Below are positions 47,978 to 51,378 of a stretch of DNA of 51,378 nucleotides, piece after piece. The notes under the pieces were generated by a model that searched no databases, was not told where the DNA came from, and saw nothing but the letters and a program-made list of their open reading frames with translations. The DNA is from Brenneria salicis ATCC 15712 = DSM 30166 (lineage in GTDB: Bacteria; Pseudomonadota; Gammaproteobacteria; Enterobacterales; Enterobacteriaceae): NCBI RefSeq assembly GCF_003315515.1, contig NZ_QNRY01000029.1, forward strand, positions 1 to 51,378. Direction: 5' to 3'. Position 1 is the stretch's first letter; every line of letters begins with the position of its first letter. The translations under genes and the position numbers were made by a program.

Positions 47978-49777
47978 ATGTCATTTTCCTCCATTCGTAA
48001 TTTTTGCATTATCGCCCATATCGACCACGGTAAATCCACGCTTGCCGATCGTTTTATTGAGTTAACCTCTACCGTGGCCCAGCGGGACATGCGGGAACTG
48101 CTGCTCGACTCAATGGATATTGAGCGTGAACGCGGCATCACCATCAAGCTGCAAACAGTGCGCATGCGTTATCAGAGCGATGAGGGCCGACAGTATCAAT
48201 TCAATCTGGTGGATACGCCGGGACACGTTGATTTTTCGGCGGAAGTTTCACGCAGCCTGGCCGCTTGTGAAGGGGCGATATTGCTGATTGATGCCACGCA
48301 AGGCGTTCAGGCCCAGACCATCGCCAATCTCAATCTGGCGCGACAACATGGGCTAACCATACTGCCGGTCCTGAACAAAATTGATAGTCCGCAAGCCGAT
48401 ATCGATAACGTGATGCGGCAACTGGCCGACATTCCCGCACTGGATATCAGCACGGTGTTGTCGGTATCGGCCAAAACCGGTGAAGGCGTGGCCGCCGTGC
48501 TCGCATTCATCGCCCGGCATTTCCCCTCTCCGCGCGGCGAATCGCATGACCCACTCAGGGCGTTGGTCTTTGACTCCCATTACGATCCTTATCACGGCGC
48601 CATCATGCATGTGCGTATTGTGGACGGCAGCATCAACATCGGCGATCCCCTCTGTTTCATGTCATCCGGTTTTCGCTTTGAGGTCACTGAAACCGGGGCT
48701 TTCCTGCCTGAGCGCCAGCCGTGTAAAAAACTGGATACCGGAGAAGTGGGTTATATCGCAGCCGGGATTAAAGATGCAGGCGCGATCCGGGTTGGCGATA
48801 CCCTGACGCTGGCGGCCAATCCCGCAACCGAAGCAGTTTCCCGCTATCAGGAGATGAAGCCGATGGTGTTTTCCGGGCTCTATCCCGATGCCGATGACGA
48901 TCTTAAAGGATTGCGCAACGCCATGGATAAACTGTCTCTTAATGATGCGGCGCTGCACATTGAGCCGGAAGTCTCCGCATCGCTGGGCGCGGGCTTCCGC
49001 TGTGGTTTTCTGGGTATGCTGCACATGGATATTGTCCGTGAGCGCCTGAAACGGGAATACGGCATCTCGGTGATTGCCACCGCACCGAGCGTTGAATATC
49101 GCGTCTGGTTACATAACGGCCAATGCCTGAGCGTCGATAATCCGGCTCATTTTCCGGGTGAAGACGTGCTGAATTACGTCGAAGAACCTTATGTGGTCAG
49201 CACCATTCATACGCCGGATACGTATGTCGGCGCTATGATGGAGTTTTGCGCCTCCCGGCGCGGCGAGTTTGTGGATATGCATTATCTGGACGGCGGCGCC
49301 GTGCGTCTGACCTGGGAGATCCCGCTTAATGAGATGGTTTTTGGCTTTTTTGATACGCTGAAATCTCTTACCCAGGGCTACGCCACGCTCGATTACGAGT
49401 TCTCAGGGTATCGCCGCGCCGATCTGGTGCGCTGCGATATTTATCTCGATAACCAACTGGTGGATGCCTTTTCTTTTATCATCGCCAGACAAAAAGCCTG
49501 GACGCGAGCGTCCGAAATCGTTAAAACACTTAAATACGTCATCCCACGCAAGCTGTATCCGGTGCCGGTACAGGCAAAAGTGGAAAACCGCTTTATCGCG
49601 CGGGAAGATATCCCGCCGTTGCGTAAAACCGCGCTGGCGCAAGGATTTCAGGGCAGCGTATCGCAGAAACAACGGCTCATTCGCAAGCAACGCGAAAATA
49701 AGAAACACAATATCGGGTTTTCAAAACGGGAAATCCCGCGTGAGGCGTTTATGGCGATTTTAGCGATTGACAGGTGA
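47978..49777 (+). CDS. lepA: Divergent elongation factor 4 (LepA) paralogue
   Basis: 599 aa, full length for LepA. Ribosome-associated translational GTPase fold. All G motifs are intact: G1 AHIDHGKST (13-21), G2 ERGITIK (51-57), G3 DTPGH (79-83) with the catalytic His83, G4 NKID (133-136) and G5 SAK (164-166). The LepA-specific C-terminal domain is present, but its near-invariant tail is altered: where E. coli has LAKCYGGDVSRKKKLL this has LAQGFQGSVSQKQRLI (553-568). By recollection it is only about half identical to E. coli LepA, far lower than other genes here, and it has no lepB-rnc-era context. A second, canonical lepA elsewhere is therefore expected. The ribosome-binding site AAGG is modest. 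It may be co-transcribed with the downstream chorismate mutase. Confidence 0.88.
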   Translation: MSFSSIRNFCIIAHIDHGKSTLADRFIELTSTVAQRDMRELLLDSMDIERERGITIKLQTVRMRYQSDEGRQYQFNLVDTPGHVDFSAEVSRSLAACEGAILLIDATQGVQAQTIANLNLARQHGLTILPVLNKIDSPQADIDNVMRQLADIPALDISTVLSVSAKTGEGVAAVLAFIARHFPSPRGESHDPLRALVFDSHYDPYHGAIMHVRIVDGSINIGDPLCFMSSGFRFEVTETGAFLPERQPCKKLDTGEVGYIAAGIKDAGAIRVGDTLTLAANPATEAVSRYQEMKPMVFSGLYPDADDDLKGLRNAMDKLSLNDAALHIEPEVSASLGAGFRCGFLGMLHMDIVRERLKREYGISVIATAPSVEYRVWLHNGQCLSVDNPAHFPGEDVLNYVEEPYVVSTIHTPDTYVGAMMEFCASRRGEFVDMHYLDGGAVRLTWEIPLNEMVFGFFDTLKSLTQGYATLDYEFSGYRRADLVRCDIYLDNQLVDAFSFIIARQKAWTRASEIVKTLKYVIPRKLYPVPVQAKVENRFIAREDIPPLRKTALAQGFQGSVSQKQRLIRKQRENKKHNIGFSKREIPREAFMAILAIDR

Positions 49778-49872
49778 TGATTTATCGCACACTTACGACT
49801 GGAATTATCATGGGTATATTTAAAACAATGTTCAGTCAATATCGATCCACTAAAAGAGGGATTTATGATTAA
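49777..49872 (+). CDS. Possible 31-aa linking ORF between the LepA paralogue and aroQ
   Basis: The ATG overlaps the LepA-like stop (TGATG), and the TAA at 49870-49872 lies just past the aroQ start at 49865, so this tiny frame bridges the two genes by overlaps at both ends. It encodes MIYRTLTTGIIMGIFK followed by a basic tail. It contains the AGAGGG ribosome-binding site of aroQ. It may serve only for translational coupling or may be chance; no homologue is known to me. Confidence 0.35.
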   Translation: MIYRTLTTGIIMGIFKTMFSQYRSTKRGIYD

Positions 49873-50437
49873 GGGTGATAGCCATTTATCTCATTATCTT
49901 CAGTATTTACTTAAACCTCATATTTTATGCTGGGCGGTATTCTCTTTTTGGGCATTAACCGCCCAGGCCGGCAAGAATGAGAAAATAGCGCAACTGATTG
50001 ATCAGCGTTTGGATTATATGAAAGATGTCGCTGGTTATAAGGCTGAAAATCATTTGCCTATCGAGGATTTGCCCCAGGAGCGTAAGGTGATTGAAAAATC
50101 ATTGGTTGAGACAGAGTCTTTGGGCCTGGAAGGGGAATCCGTCAGGAATTTTATGATTGCACAAATCAGCGTGGCGAAAACCATTCAATATCGCTATCGC
50201 GCCGACTGGCTATCCGTGCCGGAAAAAAACTGGAAACCGCGGGATTTGGCGGATATCCGGCAACGGATTAGCGCGCTGAGTGACGCCACTATCCGGCAAA
50301 TCGCCGATGAACTAAAAAACAAACGCGGCGTTAAAGTCGATTACTGTTCATCAATCCAGACAATGCAACGGCATAATCTGAAAACGTCCGATAAAGAAAT
50401 GCTTTGTTTGGCGTTAAATCAGATCACATTGAAGTAG
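49865..50437 (+). CDS. aroQ: Secreted/periplasmic chorismate mutase, AroQ-gamma class
   Basis: 190 aa. An N-terminal hydrophobic segment (about 18-33) ending in TAQA-G gives a probable signal-peptide cleavage near residue 35. The mature all-helical domain follows the gamma-class pattern: IAQLIDQRLDYMKDVAGYKAENHLPIEDLPQERKVIEK, with R48, K59 and R73 as likely substrate-binding residues, then FMIAQISVAKTIQYRYRADW. A cysteine pair (C151 and C181) could form the C-terminal disulfide seen in this class. It converts chorismate to prephenate outside the cytoplasm. In several pathogens exported forms are suspected of drawing off host chorismate; that role here is inference. It begins 88 bases after the LepA paralogue, with no terminator between. 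Confidence 0.9.
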   Translation: MIKGDSHLSHYLQYLLKPHILCWAVFSFWALTAQAGKNEKIAQLIDQRLDYMKDVAGYKAENHLPIEDLPQERKVIEKSLVETESLGLEGESVRNFMIAQISVAKTIQYRYRADWLSVPEKNWKPRDLADIRQRISALSDATIRQIADELKNKRGVKVDYCSSIQTMQRHNLKTSDKEMLCLALNQITLK

Positions 50438-50557
50438 CGCCGATGGTGTCGTTTTAAATTATGATGAGTTACATCATGGCGGCATGATTTTCTATCAAAA
50501 AATAAGGTCTGCTCCGCAATACCTAACCGATCAAAAACCTGAGAAATAGGTATAAAA

Positions 50558-50590
50558 AAATCTGGAAATGTTTTCATTCCCGGATTTTTG
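50558..50590 (+). terminator. Intrinsic terminator after aroQ
   Basis: AAATCTGGAAATG (50558-50570) folds onto CATTCCCGGATTT (50575-50587) with one mismatch and one G-U pair, a 4-base loop, and a T run. It closes a probable lepA-like/aroQ transcript. Confidence 0.85.
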
Positions 50591-50618
50591 TTTGCCCGAC
50601 AGCATCCAATAAAGACGC

Positions 50619-50640
50619 AAAAACCCGCATTTACGCGGGC
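50619..50640 (-). terminator. Intrinsic terminator on the - strand
   Basis: On the - strand GCCCGC...GCGGG (CCCGC 50639-50635 with GCGGG 50628-50624) is followed by TTTTTGCG. It lies about 160 bases past the end of the broken - strand gene. Confidence 0.8.
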
Positions 50641-50796
50641 TTAGTCTCATTTACCACCATCAGGCAGAGGTGTTTCAAGAGGAGAGATCACTTATATTTT
50701 TAGCTAATAAATTTAATAAATTCAACTAGATACGTCAAGACGCATATCAAATACCATGATTAATACCATGCCATCTTCCGCAAGCGAGTGATAGGC

Positions 50797-51211
50797 TTAG
50801 GACGCCAAAATGACCCTATCGCATTCTATGAGGACATACTCTGGCACATTGTCAAACTTGTGGGGATTTAGCTGCATCACATACTCATTCTCGATATGAA
50901 AGGACTCATTCACGAATTTTTGGAGGATGCTATCCTGCTCCCCATTGGCGGAACCGTGTACTTCCTTATAAATACGGAAAAGTGGATCTTGTCATACCCA
51001 ACTGTAGCAGTTGTAAAGCGACGCTTCATCTCTGCCTTATCTTTAATTACGCCAAGCACCGAGGTGTAATTAAAAGCCGGAATAAATTTCTTGATGCCCG
51101 CTTCGGCATCTGCAACCTGTAGGGCGTCCATTGCGACATCGCCCACGGCGGATTTTAGAATAGGCACATCCCTAGCATGCAAAAGATTTGCCAAATAATT
51201 ATATTCCACAC
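50797..51211 (-). pseudogene. Unidentified gene, frameshifted and cut by IS630
   Basis: Family not recognised. On the - strand an open frame runs from the IS630 boundary (51211) through VEYNYLANLLHARDVPILKS to about 50980, then a different frame continues as RIYKEVHGSANGEQDSILQ to a TAA at 50799-50797, ending ECDRVILAS. One missing T in a T4 run (50978-50981) would join the frames into about 138 residues. The frame also stays open into the IS, showing that the N-terminus was lost by the insertion. A GTG start at 51207-51209 has no ribosome-binding site. The two halves together look like the C-terminal part of a larger soluble protein. Confidence 0.65.
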
Positions 51212-51250
51212 CTAAATAGCTGTTCCAAATAGTAGATCACTTTGAGGGAA

Positions 51251-51312
51251 CTCAGTCCGAGTTGAGCGATCTGATCAATCGCTAAAAATCACAAATCACC
51301 AACCGGACTGAG
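51251..51312. repeat. Nested inverted repeat in the IS630 leader
   Basis: CTCAGTCCG (51251-51259) pairs with CGGACTGAG (51304-51312), enclosing a second hairpin AGCGAT (51265-51270) / ATCGCT (51278-51283). The outer arm ends two bases before the transposase ATG, so the structure could hide the translation start and keep transposition low. Confidence 0.75.
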
Positions 51313-51314
51313 CG

Positions 51315-51378
51315 ATGCCGATCATAGCACCAATACCCCGTACCGAACGACGTCGGATGCAGAAAACCATCCATAAAA
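51315..51378 (+). pseudogene. IS630 family transposase, N-terminal 21 residues (partial)
   Basis: The frame starting at the ATG 51315 reads MPIIAPIPRTERRRMQKTIH and is still open at the window edge. It matches the N-terminus of IS630 transposase as I know it. The gene is cut by the window boundary; intactness cannot be judged. Confidence 0.85.

Larger units (their letters stand above)
50438..50796. other. Intergenic region after aroQ
   Basis: 360 bases without a supportable gene. It holds two terminators of opposite direction: 50558-50590 for aroQ (+ strand) and 50619-50640 for the broken gene (- strand). A short open stretch on the - strand near 50650-50700 is only about 14 codons and is not called. 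Confidence 0.6.
51215..51378 (+). mobile_element. IS630-type insertion sequence, left end only (runs off the window)
   Basis: The terminal repeat AATAGCTGTTCCAAATA begins at 51215 and is preceded by CTA (51212-51214), the expected left half of a CTAG target. A leader with an inverted repeat and the first 21 codons of the transposase follow. It has the same orientation as the copy at the left edge, so the two are direct repeats about 51 kb apart in this sequence. Confidence 0.87.

Noticed and set aside
50640-50700. Short open stretch on the - strand ending in LPDGGK
   Set aside because: Only about 14 codons after a stop, with no ribosome-binding site or recognisable similarity.
1-51378. CRISPR arrays, tRNA or rRNA genes, prophage modules
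   Set aside because: No regularly spaced repeats, no cloverleaf or rRNA signature, and no phage structural genes were seen anywhere in the window.

Overview
The window looks like chromosomal DNA of an enterobacterium. Proteins that I can compare from memory with E. coli (FolD, CysS, PurE, SdaC, PPK, MdtB/C, TrhP, ThiD) are very similar. The gene content (MgtE, a GalR-linked galTK, a secreted chorismate mutase, an orphan cellobiose-type PTS IIA) suggests the soft-rot/Brenneria side of Enterobacterales (Pectobacteriaceae). That placement is inference; there is no rRNA here to settle it. Gene density is high. No rRNA, tRNA, CRISPR array or prophage was seen.

Both ends lie in IS630-type insertion sequences in the same orientation. 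The left edge is the last ~220 bp of one copy (transposase C-terminus) and the right edge is the first ~160 bp of another (transposase N-terminus). This may reflect a real IS-flanked segment, or a draft contig that stops at repeats.

Layout: (1) 0.8-3.5 kb, a PAS-GAF-GGDEF-EAL protein of the DosP type facing an orphan PTS IIA. (2) 3.9-10.6 kb, the conserved block folD-ybcJ / cysS / DoxX / ppiB-lpxH / purE-purK, with a PurR box before purE. (3) 11.0-14.4 kb, sdaC-sdaB (serine import and deamination) and an orphan HipB-like XRE regulator. (4) 14.7-20.4 kb, ppk-ppx (polyphosphate), yfgG and mgtE. (5) 20.6-24.3 kb, galT-galK with a pair of gal operators and a linked galR. (6) 24.6-27.5 kb, an orphan EIIB, an aldo/keto reductase, and nupC with CRP/CytR-like sites. 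(7) 27.7-38.7 kb, mdtABCD-baeSR, a seven-cistron-like run for RND/MFS efflux and its envelope-stress two-component system. (8) 38.9-44.9 kb, a glutathionyl-hydroquinone reductase, trhP behind a perfect FNR box, the CRP-dependent sRNA CyaR, yegS, psiE, and thiMD under a TPP riboswitch. (9) 45.4-50.4 kb, an accessory-looking segment: a Sad-type semialdehyde dehydrogenase, a DUF3750 protein, a divergent LepA (EF4) paralogue and a secreted AroQ-gamma chorismate mutase. (10) 50.8-51.4 kb, a broken gene cut by the second IS630.

The least ordinary part is 47.8-50.6 kb. There a LepA-type GTPase with an intact G domain but a rewritten C-terminal signature lies outside the usual lepA-lepB context, behind a 16-bp palindrome. 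A TGATG overlap and a tiny ORF link it to a periplasmic/secreted chorismate mutase, and a good terminator follows. Other points worth checking are the FNR box before trhP (the oxygen-independent tRNA hydroxylation enzyme), a perfect 15-bp triplicate repeat before folD, and the HipB-like gene without HipA.
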